From Planctomycetota bacterium (GTDB lineage: Bacteria; Planctomycetota; UBA1135; GCA-002686595): 64,000 bases of DNA. The stretch lies in contig JACKHS010000002.1 in the NCBI GenBank assembly GCA_020638875.1, forward strand, positions 124,001 to 188,000, written 5' to 3'. A program made the position numbers and the translations under genes. This document shows positions 1 to 7,880 of this stretch, in pieces (position 1 is the first letter of the stretch; each line of letters begins with the position of its first letter). Below the pieces are notes generated by a model. That model searched no databases, was not told where the DNA came from, and was given only the letters and a program-made list of their open reading frames with translations.

Positions 1-573
1 CGCAAGCTCAACGCGCCGCTCCTGCGCGCGTGGGACGAGGTGCTCGCCGGCGCGCCCGGCGCGAACCTCGACCTCTACCCGGCCTTCTCCGCCGACGCCG
101 TGAACAGCTACGGGCCGCGGTTGGCGCCGCACCTGCGCCGCGGCGGCGCGACGCTGCACGGCAAGCTCGAGCGGCAGGACCTCGTCGACCGCCTCGCGCA
201 GAGCGACCTCTACCTCGACTCGTTCCCCTTCGGCGGCTTCAACACGCTGGTGGAGGTCCTCGCGAGCGGCTGCCCGTTCGTGACGCTCGAGGGCGACCAC
301 GCGCGCAACCGCTTCGGCGCCGCGCTGCTGCGGCGCGTCGGCCTGCCCGAGTTCCTGATCGCGCGCGACTGGCGCGCGTACGTGGCCGCGGCGCGGCGCG
401 TGCTCGGCGACGCCGGGCTGCGCGCCGAGTTGCGCGCGCGCCTCGCGGACCGCGACGCGGTGCTCGCGGCGCTGCGCGACCCGGACGCGGCGGCGCACTT
501 CGACGCCGCGGTCGAGCGGATGCTCGCGCGCGGCCCGCGCCGCGGTTCGGCGGAGCGCCCGCTCCTGATCTGA
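1..573 (+). CDS. OGT/SPINDLY-like glycosyltransferase, C-terminal part (5' truncated)
   Basis: The reading frame is open from the first base and ends at a TGA at 571-573, so only about 190 C-terminal residues are present. The segment SDLYLDSFPFGGFNTLVEVLASGCPFVTLEG, followed by GAALLRRVGLPEFL, resembles the C-terminal donor-binding half of O-GlcNAc-transferase-type (GT41) and related GT-B enzymes, where a conserved LDxFPxxGxxT stretch contacts the nucleotide sugar. In bacteria such enzymes often carry N-terminal TPRs, which would lie outside the window. An internal ATG at 40 is not needed to explain the frame. Substrate and acceptor cannot be inferred. Confidence 0.75.
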   Translation, partial: RKLNAPLLRAWDEVLAGAPGANLDLYPAFSADAVNSYGPRLAPHLRRGGATLHGKLERQDLVDRLAQSDLYLDSFPFGGFNTLVEVLASGCPFVTLEGDHARNRFGAALLRRVGLPEFLIARDWRAYVAAARRVLGDAGLRAELRARLADRDAVLAALRDPDAAAHFDAAVERMLARGPRRGSAERPLLI

Positions 574-653
574 GCCGGCCGCGTCCGCGCGCCTGCGCGC
601 CCGACGCGGGCCGAGTTGCCCGCCCGGACGGCCGCGGCTATCGTTCTCGGGGC

Positions 654-1448
654 ATGGCCCAGACCCTCCACCCCGGGACCCCGCGCGAGGTCGCGATCCC
701 CGCGCTGCTCGAGCAGCACGGCGGCAAGATCCTGGCCCTCGGGCGGCAGTTCTGCTCGAACGCCGAGGAGGCCGAGGACGTGCTGCAGGAGACCTTCCTG
801 CAGGCCTGGCGCAAGTGGGACCAGTTCGAGGGCCGCTCGAGCCCGGGCACCTGGCTCTACACGATCGCCTCGCGCGTCTGCCAGCGCATGCACCGCAAGC
901 GCTCGGGCGAGCCCGACCGCCTGGAGCCGCTCGACGGCGGCGACCTGTTCAGCGAAGCGCGCATCCCGGTCGTGCCCGAGGAGGACGACCCGCTGATGGA
1001 GCAGATCCGGCGCGAGGGACGCGAGAAGGTCGAGGAGGCCATCGCGAGCCTGCCCGAGTCGTTCCGCATGCCGCTCGTGTTGCGCGAGATCGTGGGCTTC
1101 TCGCTGGCCGAGATCGGCGCGATCCTCGACCTGAAGGAGGCCACGGTGAAGACGCGCCTGCACCGCGCGCGCATGCGCGTGCGCGACGCGGTGGCGGAGA
1201 GCCTGCCGGTGGCGGAGGTGGCGCCGGCCTCGTACGACCGCGAGGTCTGCCTCGACCTCCTGCAGTCCAAGCAGGAGCACATCGACCGCGGGCTCGACTT
1301 CGAGTTCCCCAAGGGCGTGGTCTGCGAGCGCTGCGCCAAGGTGTTCGAGACGCTCGACCTCGCGAGCGACACGTGCGCGTCGCTGGCCGCCGGCGAGCTG
1401 CCCAGCGAGGTGCGCGAGGCCCTGCTCGAGCGGTTGCGGCAGGACTAG
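654..1448 (+). CDS. ECF-type RNA polymerase sigma factor with cysteine-containing C-terminal extension
   Basis: A 264-residue sigma-70 family factor. Region 2 is visible around residues 25-85 (EEAEDVLQETFLQAWRKWDQF, then GTWLYTIASRV) and region 4 around 125-180 (SLPESFRMPLVLREIVGFSL followed by LKEATVKTRLHRAR). After region 4 there is an extra segment of about 80 residues with cysteines in VCLDLL, VCERCAK and DTCAS. That resembles the zinc-finger anti-sigma style domains fused to some ECF factors, but the CxxC spacing is not a clean ZAS motif. The start is ATG 654; the frame is open further upstream but that stretch is Arg-rich noise. No separate anti-sigma gene is adjacent. Confidence 0.85.
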   Translation: MAQTLHPGTPREVAIPALLEQHGGKILALGRQFCSNAEEAEDVLQETFLQAWRKWDQFEGRSSPGTWLYTIASRVCQRMHRKRSGEPDRLEPLDGGDLFSEARIPVVPEEDDPLMEQIRREGREKVEEAIASLPESFRMPLVLREIVGFSLAEIGAILDLKEATVKTRLHRARMRVRDAVAESLPVAEVAPASYDREVCLDLLQSKQEHIDRGLDFEFPKGVVCERCAKVFETLDLASDTCASLAAGELPSEVREALLERLRQD

Positions 1449-1652
1449 CTGTTCCCCGGCGCGGGCGCGGCGAGCTCCACTCCAGGGCGACGCCCGCGGG
1501 CCTCGACGGCTCCGCCGACCCGCCCGCGTGCTCGACCGCCGCATCGAGGCGGTGGCAGCCACGCCGGCCTCCGAAGCCCGTCCGGCGCAGGCGCTGGACC
1601 GCCCGCGGGCACGCCGGCGGTCAGCGGCACGAGAACTTCCTCCCGCGCGGGC

Positions 1653-1681
1653 TTGACGCGCCGCCCGCTAGCAAGTAAACA
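1653..1681 (+). promoter_or_regulatory. Predicted sigma70-type promoter of the TetR-ric operon
   Basis: TTGACG at 1653-1658 and TAAACA at 1676-1681 are separated by exactly 17 bases, a near-consensus -35/-10 pair in an otherwise very GC-rich gap. The -10 lies inside the inverted repeat at 1671-1690. Transcription would begin near 1688, about 40 bases before the TetR ATG. The TTG of the -35 box is also a possible start codon in the TetR frame, but this arrangement argues against its use. Confidence 0.6.
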
Positions 1682-1690
1682 CTTACTTGC
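1671..1690. promoter_or_regulatory. Perfect inverted repeat, probable TetR operator
   Basis: GCAAGTAA-ACAC-TTACTTGC: 8-base arms complementary at every position around a 4-base centre. It is AT-rich compared with its surroundings, lies 41 bases before the TetR start codon and covers the -10 box. TetR-family repressors typically bind such palindromes, so autorepression of the operon is the natural inference. Confidence 0.7.
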
Positions 1691-1730
1691 TTCACCTCCT
1701 GACGCCGGAGGAGCGCCCTTTCGCCTCGAG

Positions 1731-2345
1731 ATGAGCCCCCAAGCCACCCGCAAGCCGACGCACGTCCGCCGCCGCGAGATCGCGGAGGCGGCGCTGCGGC
1801 GGATCGGCGCCAAGGGTTCGCCGGCCCTGACGGCGGCCAGCCTCGCGGAAGACGTGGGGCTCAGCTCCGGGGCGCTCTTCCGGCACTTCACCAGCATGGA
1901 CGAGATCCTCGTCGCGGCCGTCGAGTACGCGGTCGAGCGCATCGAGGCCACGCTGCCCGACCCGGCCCTCCCGCCGCTCGCGCGACTGCGCGCGCTGGCC
2001 GGCGAGCGCGTGCGCGTGGTGCGCGAGCACCCCGGCCTCGCCTGGCTGCTGCTCAGCGACCAGGTCTGGCTCGTCGTGCCCGAGGCCGGCGTCGCGCGCC
2101 TGCGGCAGCTCGTGCGCCGCTCGCGCGAGCTGATCCTCGGCGCCTTCACGGAGGCCCGCGCCGCCGGCGCGCTGCGCGCCGACGTCCCGCTCGAAGCGCT
2201 GCTCCCCGTCTTCACCGGCACCGTGCACGGCCTGATCGCTTCGGGCGGCGTGCACCGCGGCGCCGGCACGCCCCCGCCTGCGCAGGACCCCGACGCGGTC
2301 CTCGACACTCTCTTCAAGCTCCTCGAGTCCCCCACCCCGTCATGA
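1731..2345 (+). CDS. TetR/AcrR-family transcriptional regulator
   Basis: A 204-residue regulator. The N-terminal helix-turn-helix is clear (residues about 10-55: REIAEAALRRIGAKG, then TAASLAEDVGLSSGALFRHF), followed by a helical ligand-binding domain. The ATG at 1731 is preferred over the in-frame TTG at 1653 because the latter lies in the promoter. GGAGGAG at 1707-1713 could be the ribosome binding site, although the 17-base spacing is long. The stop overlaps the next start (ATGA), so it is co-transcribed with the RIC-type gene. Context suggests control of a nitrosative or iron-sulfur stress response; the effector is unknown. Confidence 0.88.
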   Translation: MSPQATRKPTHVRRREIAEAALRRIGAKGSPALTAASLAEDVGLSSGALFRHFTSMDEILVAAVEYAVERIEATLPDPALPPLARLRALAGERVRVVREHPGLAWLLLSDQVWLVVPEAGVARLRQLVRRSRELILGAFTEARAAGALRADVPLEALLPVFTGTVHGLIASGGVHRGAGTPPPAQDPDAVLDTLFKLLESPTPS

Positions 2346-3013
2346 GCATCACCGCCGACACCACGGTCGCCACCGTCGCGACCGAGCACCCCCTCGCCAC
2401 GCGCGTCTTCGCGCGCCACGGCATCGACTTCTGCTGCGGCGGCGGCCAACCGCTGGCCGAGGCCTGCGGCGCGAAGGGCCTGGACGTCCGAACCGTGCTG
2501 GCCGAACTCGACGCCGAGCTCGCGGCGAGCCCCGCCGAGGAAGTGCGCTGGGACGAGGCCCCGATCGACGCGCTGATCGACCACATCCTCGCCGACTACC
2601 ACCGCCCGCTCGACACCGAGCTGCCGCGCATCGAGGAGATGATGCGCAAGGTCCACCGCGTCCACCGCGACAAGGACCCCGAGCGCTTCGACGAGCTGCT
2701 GCGCGCGGTGCTCGAGGCCAAGGCCGACCTGGAGGGCCACCTGCCGAAGGAGGAGCAGATCCTCTTCCCGATGATCCGCGCCGGACAGGGCGGCGTCGCC
2801 ATGGGGCCGATGCACGTCATGGAGCTCGAGCACGACGCGCTGGGCGGCACGCTGCGCAAGCTGCGCGCGCTCACGAACGACTACACGCCGCCCGCCGAGG
2901 CGTGCAACACCTGGCGCGCGCTGTGGGCCGCGCTCGCCGACCTCGAGCGCGCGACGCACGAGCACATCCACCTCGAGAACAACATCCTGCACGTCCGCGC
3001 GCGACGGCAGTGA
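2342..3013 (+). CDS. ric: RIC/ScdA/YtfE-family di-iron protein for iron-sulfur cluster repair
   Basis: A 223-residue protein with the family's two parts. The N-terminal ScdA_N (DUF542) domain carries HPLATRVFARHGIDFCCGGG at about residues 16-35. A hemerythrin-like domain follows, with spaced His/Glu ligands in DHILADYHRPL, EGHLPKEEQILFPM, HVMELEHD and THEHIHLENNIL. Members repair iron-sulfur clusters damaged by nitric oxide or oxidants through a di-iron centre. The gene overlaps its TetR regulator by four bases, which makes repressor-controlled induction by stress likely. It converges with the sulfatase gene, leaving only 33 bases. Confidence 0.92.
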   Translation: MSITADTTVATVATEHPLATRVFARHGIDFCCGGGQPLAEACGAKGLDVRTVLAELDAELAASPAEEVRWDEAPIDALIDHILADYHRPLDTELPRIEEMMRKVHRVHRDKDPERFDELLRAVLEAKADLEGHLPKEEQILFPMIRAGQGGVAMGPMHVMELEHDALGGTLRKLRALTNDYTPPAEACNTWRALWAALADLERATHEHIHLENNILHVRARRQ

Positions 3014-3046
3014 CGGTCCCGCGTCGACGACGACGCGGTCGTTCGG

Positions 3047-4480
3047 CTACTCGTCGACGCGGCCGGGCGCGCGCACCTCGCACGGGTCGCCCTCGCGCTC
3101 GGTGAGCGCGTCGCCGAGCCGAGCGCGCTGCGCCTCGACGAGCTCGAGCAGGCGGGCGAGCACCTCCGGGTGCTCGTCCTTCACGTCCCGCGTTTCGCCG
3201 ACGTCGGCCTCGAGGTCGAACAGGGAGAGGCCGATCGTCACGCCGTAGTCGTACGGCCCGGGGCGACCGCCGTGCCCCGGCGCGCGCCCCTGCATCGTGC
3301 GGTAGCCGTGCGGCAGGTGCAGCTTCCAGCGGCCCGCGCGCAGGCCCTCGAGGTGGTTCTGGTGGTAGTAGAACCACAGCGCCTCGTGCGGCGAGCGCGC
3401 GCCCTCCTCGCCGGCGAGCAACGGCCAGATGTCGAGGCCGTCGATCGGGTGCGCCGGCAGCTCGGCGCCGAGGAGCCGCGCCACGGTGGGCAGCACGTCG
3501 ATCGTCATCGCGGGCTCGCGGCACACGCGGCCGGCCGGCACGTGCCCGGGCCAGCGCGCGAGGAACGGCACGCGCACGCCGCCGTCGAACGTGGTGCCCT
3601 TGCCCTCGCGCAGCGGCCCGGCGCTGCCCGCGTGATCGCCGTAGGAGAGCCAAGGCCCGTTGTCGGACGCGAACAGCACCAGCGTGTCGTCGGCGAGGTC
3701 GTGGCGGTCGAGCGCCGCGAGCACCTCGCCGACGCTCCAGTCGATCTCCTCGAGCACGTCGCCGAACAGCCCGCGCGGCGTGCGCCCGGCGAAGGCCGGC
3801 GAGACGTGCAGCGGCACGTGCGGCATCGGGTGGGCGACGTAGAGGAAGAAGCGCTCCTCGGCGTGCCGGTCGATGAAGTCGACCGCGCGGCGCGTGAGCT
3901 CGCCGGTGAGCCGGCGCTGGTCGCCGTTCAACGCGACGACGCGCTCGCCCTCGATCGTCGGCAGGTCGCGCCAGGGTTTGGGCCCGTCGGGGTGGAAGGG
4001 CCACATGTCGTTCGAGTACGGCAGGCCGTAGTACTCGTCGAAGCCGTGGCGCGTGGGCAGGAAGCGCGGCTGGTGGCCGAGGTGCCACTTGCCGAACGCC
4101 GCGGTCGCGTAGCCCACCGACCGGCACAGCTCGCCGAGCGTGAGCTCGCCGTCCGCGATGCCGACCTGCGACGAGGGCCCGAGCGCGCCGTGGATGCCGA
4201 TGCGGTTGGCGTAGCACCCCGTGAGCAGCGACGCGCGCGAGGCCGAGCACACCGGCTGCGAGACGTAGAAGTCGGTGAAGCGCGCGCCCTCGGCCGCCAG
4301 GCGGTCGATGTTCGGCGTCACGTACCCCTCGGCGCCCTGCACGCCGATGTCGCCCCAACCCAGGTCGTCGATGAAGAACACGACGAGGTTCGGGCGCGGC
4401 GGCGCGGCGGCCTCCTGGGCCAGGGCGGGCGCGAGCGAGAGCGCGAGCGCCGCGGCGCCGGCGAGGAGCGAGGGAGTCAT
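3047..4480 (-). CDS. Secreted formylglycine-dependent sulfatase (arylsulfatase family)
   Basis: A 477-residue sulfatase with an N-terminal signal peptide (about residues 1-22, ending APALAQ). Metal-binding FFIDDLGWGD is at about 35-44. The formylglycine motif C78-S-A-S-R82 is intact, followed by ASLLTG. Internal signatures such as GKWHLGH are also present. The cysteine is the residue oxidised to formylglycine by a sulfatase-maturating enzyme. Substrates in planctomycetes are often sulfated polysaccharides, but the specificity cannot be read here. The start is the ATG that gives a clean signal peptide; an upstream in-frame ATG at 4507 adds nine residues and spoils it. The gene ends about 50 bases from a poly-G tract, so its upstream neighbourhood is uncertain. 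Confidence 0.92.
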   Translation of the reverse strand: MTPSLLAGAAALALSLAPALAQEAAAPPRPNLVVFFIDDLGWGDIGVQGAEGYVTPNIDRLAAEGARFTDFYVSQPVCSASRASLLTGCYANRIGIHGALGPSSQVGIADGELTLGELCRSVGYATAAFGKWHLGHQPRFLPTRHGFDEYYGLPYSNDMWPFHPDGPKPWRDLPTIEGERVVALNGDQRRLTGELTRRAVDFIDRHAEERFFLYVAHPMPHVPLHVSPAFAGRTPRGLFGDVLEEIDWSVGEVLAALDRHDLADDTLVLFASDNGPWLSYGDHAGSAGPLREGKGTTFDGGVRVPFLARWPGHVPAGRVCREPAMTIDVLPTVARLLGAELPAHPIDGLDIWPLLAGEEGARSPHEALWFYYHQNHLEGLRAGRWKLHLPHGYRTMQGRAPGHGGRPGPYDYGVTIGLSLFDLEADVGETRDVKDEHPEVLARLLELVEAQRARLGDALTEREGDPCEVRAPGRVDE

Positions 4481-4530
4481 CGCCGCAGTGTACGCAGCGC
4501 GCCACACCTACGAAGAGGCGGGCGCGCGCC

Positions 4531-4640
4531 GCGGGGGGCGGGCCCCCCCCCCGGGGGGATATCAGTGCCCAGAGGTGAGCTCCGGTGGGCCCCGGGGGGG
4601 GGGGGGCGGGGGGGGGTTGGGTGGGGGGGGGGGGGGGGGC
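4531..4640. other. Poly-G/poly-C tract, probable sequencing or assembly artefact
   Basis: Runs of C and G at 4531-4558 are followed by about 30 ordinary bases. From 4594 to 4639 the sequence is almost pure G, broken only by one C and a few T. It sits where the conserved C-terminus of the neighbouring secreted protein should be encoded and turns it into poly-proline. Pure G runs are the known failure mode of two-colour Illumina chemistry, so a gap filled with bad reads is the simplest explanation. Confidence 0.7.
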
Positions 4641-5722
4641 CAGAACTGGTAGTAGCGCGTGTCGCCGGCGGCGACGCCGCCGATGGCGGAGACGTTGACG
4701 GTGCTGTTGACCGCGCCGCTGCCGTTCGCGCTCGCGATCTGCAGGCGCACGACCGAGCCGCCCGCGCAGCGCAGGCCGTCGCCGAAGGTGTTGCCGAGGC
4801 CGGCGTTGACCGCGTTCACGCCCTGGAAGAACAGGCCGGGTTGGCCGGGCGTCGCGCCGGTCACGTTCAGCACGAGGTTCCCTTGGGCGATGCTGCTGCT
4901 GCCGGAGACGGCCAGGTTCGCGCCGTTGGCGTTCGAGCCGTTCGCGCAGCCGTTGCCCGCGGCGCCGGGGTTGCCGCAGGGCGAGGTCGTGCCGCTGCCG
5001 TCGCAGAAGCAGAACGGCGTGCCGACGGTCGCGCCCGTGAGCGTGATGTTGTCGAACGTGTAGTCGGCCGCGCCGAAGTTGTTGCCGCCCCACGGGGCGC
5101 CGTTCGCGAAGGCGACGTAGGAGACGTTCTGGACCAGCACGTTCCAGGCGGCGTCGAGGTCACCGATGAACGAGTTGTTGATCGTGTTCAGCGTCCAGCC
5201 CGCGGGCAGCGTCGCCGACTGGGTGTCGAGCGCCCACGTGCAGTGGTTCCACGCGTTGGCCGGGAGTTGGCCCGGGCCGAAGCCGAGGTAGGCGTAGGCG
5301 AAGTCGTACTTCCAGCAGAGGACGTCGTCGGTGATCTCCGGCGTGCCCATGTCGCTGCCGATCATCGCCACGAACACGCTGCCGAACGGCGACGACGCGG
5401 TCGGGTTGAACATCATGTCGCAGGTGATGCCGTCGACGCCCTTGGCGCGCAGGTCGCCGCTGAAGGCCGCGCTGCTCGGGCTGTTGAGGAACCAGGGGCC
5501 GATCTGCTCGGTGACGTTGGCGAAGAAGAGCCCGTTGCCGGGGTTGCCGGGGACGACCGTGCCGGTGGTGGCCGTGATGGGGAAGCCGTTGAAGGTCCCG
5601 TTGAAGTCGATCTGCCAGGAGTCGGGGTTGCCGGTCTCGAAGTCCTCGACGATCTGCGCTTGGGCGGCGCCGGCGAGGAGCAGCAGCGAAGCGAACCCGA
5701 GGGTGGTCTTGCGGAGGTTCAT
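4562..5722 (-). CDS. Secreted planctomycete protein with conserved C-terminal module; 3' end corrupted
   Basis: A 386-residue frame with a clear signal peptide (MNLRKTTLGFASLLLLAGAAQA). A beta-rich domain of about 220 residues begins VEDFETGNPDSWQIDF, resembling jelly-roll carbohydrate-binding folds. A Cys/Gly-rich linker (FCFCDGSG, SPCGNPG) leads to the module around GQPGLFFQGVNAVN, FGDGLRCAGG and YYQFW. The frame then becomes almost all proline because it enters the G-rich tract at 4594-4639, so about the last 25 residues are not trustworthy. The paralogue at 7964-9313 shows what is missing: a stretch like YWYRNPAN...FNLTNGFEVTW. Function unknown; probably cell surface or secreted. Confidence 0.72.
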   Translation of the reverse strand: MNLRKTTLGFASLLLLAGAAQAQIVEDFETGNPDSWQIDFNGTFNGFPITATTGTVVPGNPGNGLFFANVTEQIGPWFLNSPSSAAFSGDLRAKGVDGITCDMMFNPTASSPFGSVFVAMIGSDMGTPEITDDVLCWKYDFAYAYLGFGPGQLPANAWNHCTWALDTQSATLPAGWTLNTINNSFIGDLDAAWNVLVQNVSYVAFANGAPWGGNNFGAADYTFDNITLTGATVGTPFCFCDGSGTTSPCGNPGAAGNGCANGSNANGANLAVSGSSSIAQGNLVLNVTGATPGQPGLFFQGVNAVNAGLGNTFGDGLRCAGGSVVRLQIASANGSGAVNSTVNVSAIGGVAAGDTRYYQFWPPPPPPPNPPPPPPPRGPPELTSGH

Positions 5723-5951
5723 GGTCGTGGGTCGCGAGGAGGAGGTCCGGCGCGCGGGCCGGAGCAGGGTTTCGGGGGGTGCGGAGGGAGAGACTCCGAC
5801 CTCCGCGAGCCTACCCGGGCCCGCCAGCCCCGCAAGATTCCCTGGGGAAAATCTTGGAAAACCCCGTGGGCAAGTCGCGCAGCCGCTTCCCCCAGCCTAG
5901 GATGGCGTTAGGCCTCTTCATTCCGCATCCTCCGCAGCGCCCCCGCCCCCG

Positions 5952-7199
5952 ATGACCCGCCTGACGCCCTTGGCCCCGGATCACGACGTCTCCAGCTTCC
6001 CGGTCGACTTCGAACGCGCGATGCAAGGCCTGCGCGGTGCGCTGACCGAGCTGCTGGCCGCCCTCGGCGAGGACCCGCGCCTGCCGCAGGAGATCTCGCG
6101 CCGCTACGGGATCAACAAGAACCTGGCCTGGAAGGTCTGCAAGATCATCAACTCGACCGACGCCTACTCGTCGGCCCAGCACGTGCCCGGCCTGGGCGGC
6201 GTGAAGATCCTGCTGCGCGCGCTCGAGAAGGGCGGCGCGCCGGCCGAGGAGCTCGAGGCGGTCGAGGCCGCCATGTCGCGCTTCGAGCGCATGGTGCAGG
6301 TGCACGTCGGCGACCGCGCCAACCTCGACCTGTACGTCGCGTCGGTGCAGCCCGGCGGCGTGCACTCGCCGCAGCTCGAGGCCAACCGACGCATGGCCTA
6401 CCTCGGCAACAGCGCGACGTGGGGCGTGCAGGCGCGGCTCGGCTTCACGCTGCGCCTCGTCGCCCCCAACGCGCAGGAGCCGGAGCGCGCCGACCTCGCG
6501 TCGGTGGGCGGGCTGCTCGGCTTCCGGCGCCTGCGCCCGACCGCGAGCTGGGCCGTCCTGCGCATGCAGACGCTCAGCGAGAACCTCGAGATCCGCAACA
6601 CGCGCCACCTCCCGATCGATCCCGGCGTGGCCGAGGACGAGCCGCCGCTCGTGCGCGAGTTCTGCTCGGACCCGCTGCCGAGCACGCGCTCGCTGCAGGA
6701 GGCGGACACGACGACGCTGGAGCTGTGCGAGGGTCCGGTCGGCAACACGGCCGCGCTCGACGTGGTCTTCGGGACCATCGACCGCGCGCTGGTGCCGGTG
6801 TCCGGCGACGGCGACCTGTCGGTGGGCGAGCACTACTGCCGCCTGGAGACGCCGGCCGAGACGGTGCAGTTCGACCTGCTCGTGCACCGCGACCTGCCGT
6901 TCCCGCTGCCGCCCAAGCTGTGCACGTACTCGCTGCTGCAGGGCAAGACGCTCTTCCCGCTGTCGGAGAACCGCCGCTTCCACCTGCCGGGGACGAGCGA
7001 CGTGCAGGAGCTGGGCGGCTCGCCGCCGGTCGTCGCGTCACCCCTGGTGCCGCGCTACGGCCGGCTGGTGGACCTCGCGTGCGAGCGCCTGGGCCACCGC
7101 CTGGCCGACTTCCGCGGCTTCCGCATGACGCTGACCTACCCGCCGATCCCGGCGGTGTTCGTCATGCACCACGAGCTGGGCGCGCCCCGGCCCCGTTGA
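5952..7199 (+). CDS. Conserved hypothetical protein with N-terminal helix-turn-helix-like segment
   Basis: A 415-residue soluble protein without signal peptide or membrane segments. Residues about 20-60 (LRGALTELLAALGEDPRLPQ, then EISRRYGINKNLAWKVCKII) look like a DNA-binding winged-helix or HTH, with ISRRYGINKNLAWKV as the likely recognition unit. The remaining 350 residues match no family I know. Its start lies 229 bases from the divergent secreted-protein gene at 5722 and its stop is 21 bases from the convergent Ni-SOD gene. A transcriptional regulator with an unusual sensor domain is plausible but unproven. Confidence 0.7.
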   Translation: MTRLTPLAPDHDVSSFPVDFERAMQGLRGALTELLAALGEDPRLPQEISRRYGINKNLAWKVCKIINSTDAYSSAQHVPGLGGVKILLRALEKGGAPAEELEAVEAAMSRFERMVQVHVGDRANLDLYVASVQPGGVHSPQLEANRRMAYLGNSATWGVQARLGFTLRLVAPNAQEPERADLASVGGLLGFRRLRPTASWAVLRMQTLSENLEIRNTRHLPIDPGVAEDEPPLVREFCSDPLPSTRSLQEADTTTLELCEGPVGNTAALDVVFGTIDRALVPVSGDGDLSVGEHYCRLETPAETVQFDLLVHRDLPFPLPPKLCTYSLLQGKTLFPLSENRRFHLPGTSDVQELGGSPPVVASPLVPRYGRLVDLACERLGHRLADFRGFRMTLTYPPIPAVFVMHHELGAPRPR

Positions 7200-7220
7200 G
7201 GCCGGGGGCGCCGCGCGCGC

Positions 7221-7739
7221 TCACTTGCCGGCGTTGTGGCCGCGCAGGTGCTCGAGGTCCTCGGCGCTGAAGTAGGTGCCGCTGAACTCGTCGCACAGCC
7301 GGCGCAGCTCGGCCACGTGCTCGACGTCGGTGGTCTGCTTGCACTTCATCGCCGAGACGGTCAGGCGGTGCATGAGCTCGAGCTGGTGGTGGTACTTCGC
7401 CAGCGCGGCCTCGTCGGCGTCCGCCTTCGGCGTCTTGATGCGCTGCGCGAGCCAGTACGCGGCGACCTGGTCCTGGATCGCCTGCGCGTGCTCGTCCTTG
7501 GTCAGGATCCAGCGCACGCGCTGGTTCTCGCTGGGCGCCTGCTCCTGGTCCATCGCGTTGAGGGTGACCATGCCCTTCTCGATCGTCGCGGTGTCCTCGA
7601 GCAGCATCTGGATGCGCAGCGTGTCGCCGTAGATGCCGCACGGGACCTGGCAGTGGAAGGGCGCGGCGGGAGCCGAGGTGCTCACGGGCGCGGCGAAGAG
7701 AGGCGTCAGGGCGAGGAGCGAGAGGAGGAGGTGCTTCAT
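7221..7739 (-). CDS. sodN: Nickel superoxide dismutase with N-terminal export signal
   Basis: A 172-residue protein. The nickel hook HCQVPCGIYG is at residues 29-38, giving the ligands His29, Cys30 and Cys34 (His1, Cys2 and Cys6 of mature NiSOD) plus the conserved Tyr37. The four-helix body (ATIEKGMVTLNAM, then QRVRWILTKDEHAQ) matches the family. Ni-SOD converts superoxide to peroxide and oxygen and needs its propeptide removed so that His1 is the N-terminus. The leader MKHLLLSLLALTPLFAAP looks like a Sec signal, so the enzyme is probably periplasmic. Phe28 directly precedes His29, which is not a standard AxA signal-peptidase site. No SodX-like protease gene is adjacent. Confidence 0.92.
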   Translation of the reverse strand: MKHLLLSLLALTPLFAAPVSTSAPAAPFHCQVPCGIYGDTLRIQMLLEDTATIEKGMVTLNAMDQEQAPSENQRVRWILTKDEHAQAIQDQVAAYWLAQRIKTPKADADEAALAKYHHQLELMHRLTVSAMKCKQTTDVEHVAELRRLCDEFSGTYFSAEDLEHLRGHNAGK

Positions 7740-7880
7740 GGCTCGAGGGGTCGGGGTCTCGGGACGGTCGCGTCGTGCGCGAACGGCCGAGATGCTAACC
7801 GCTCGCGCCAGTGGACGACCGCGGGACTCGCGAGTCGCGCTGCGGACTCCAGGCTCTCTTCACACGCGGCGGAAACGAAC

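Noticed and set aside
1653..1730. TTG at 1653 as the TetR start
   Set aside because: It is the -35 box of a good promoter and the codons after it cross the operator; ATG 1731 gives the usual TetR N-terminus.
4594..4639. G-quadruplex or recombination hotspot at the G tract
   Set aside because: It destroys a conserved protein end and has the texture of read error; a biological role should not be proposed until reads confirm it.
2871..5093. A 740-codon open frame on the minus strand across the sulfatase and part of the secreted-protein gene
   Set aside because: Translation is Arg/Pro/Gln-rich and the two real genes occupy other frames with signal peptides and motifs; it is a by-product of high GC at third positions.
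3170..5911. A 913-codon plus-strand frame opposite the same genes
   Set aside because: Composition is almost only Arg, Ala, Gly and Val with no motif, typical of antisense shadows here.
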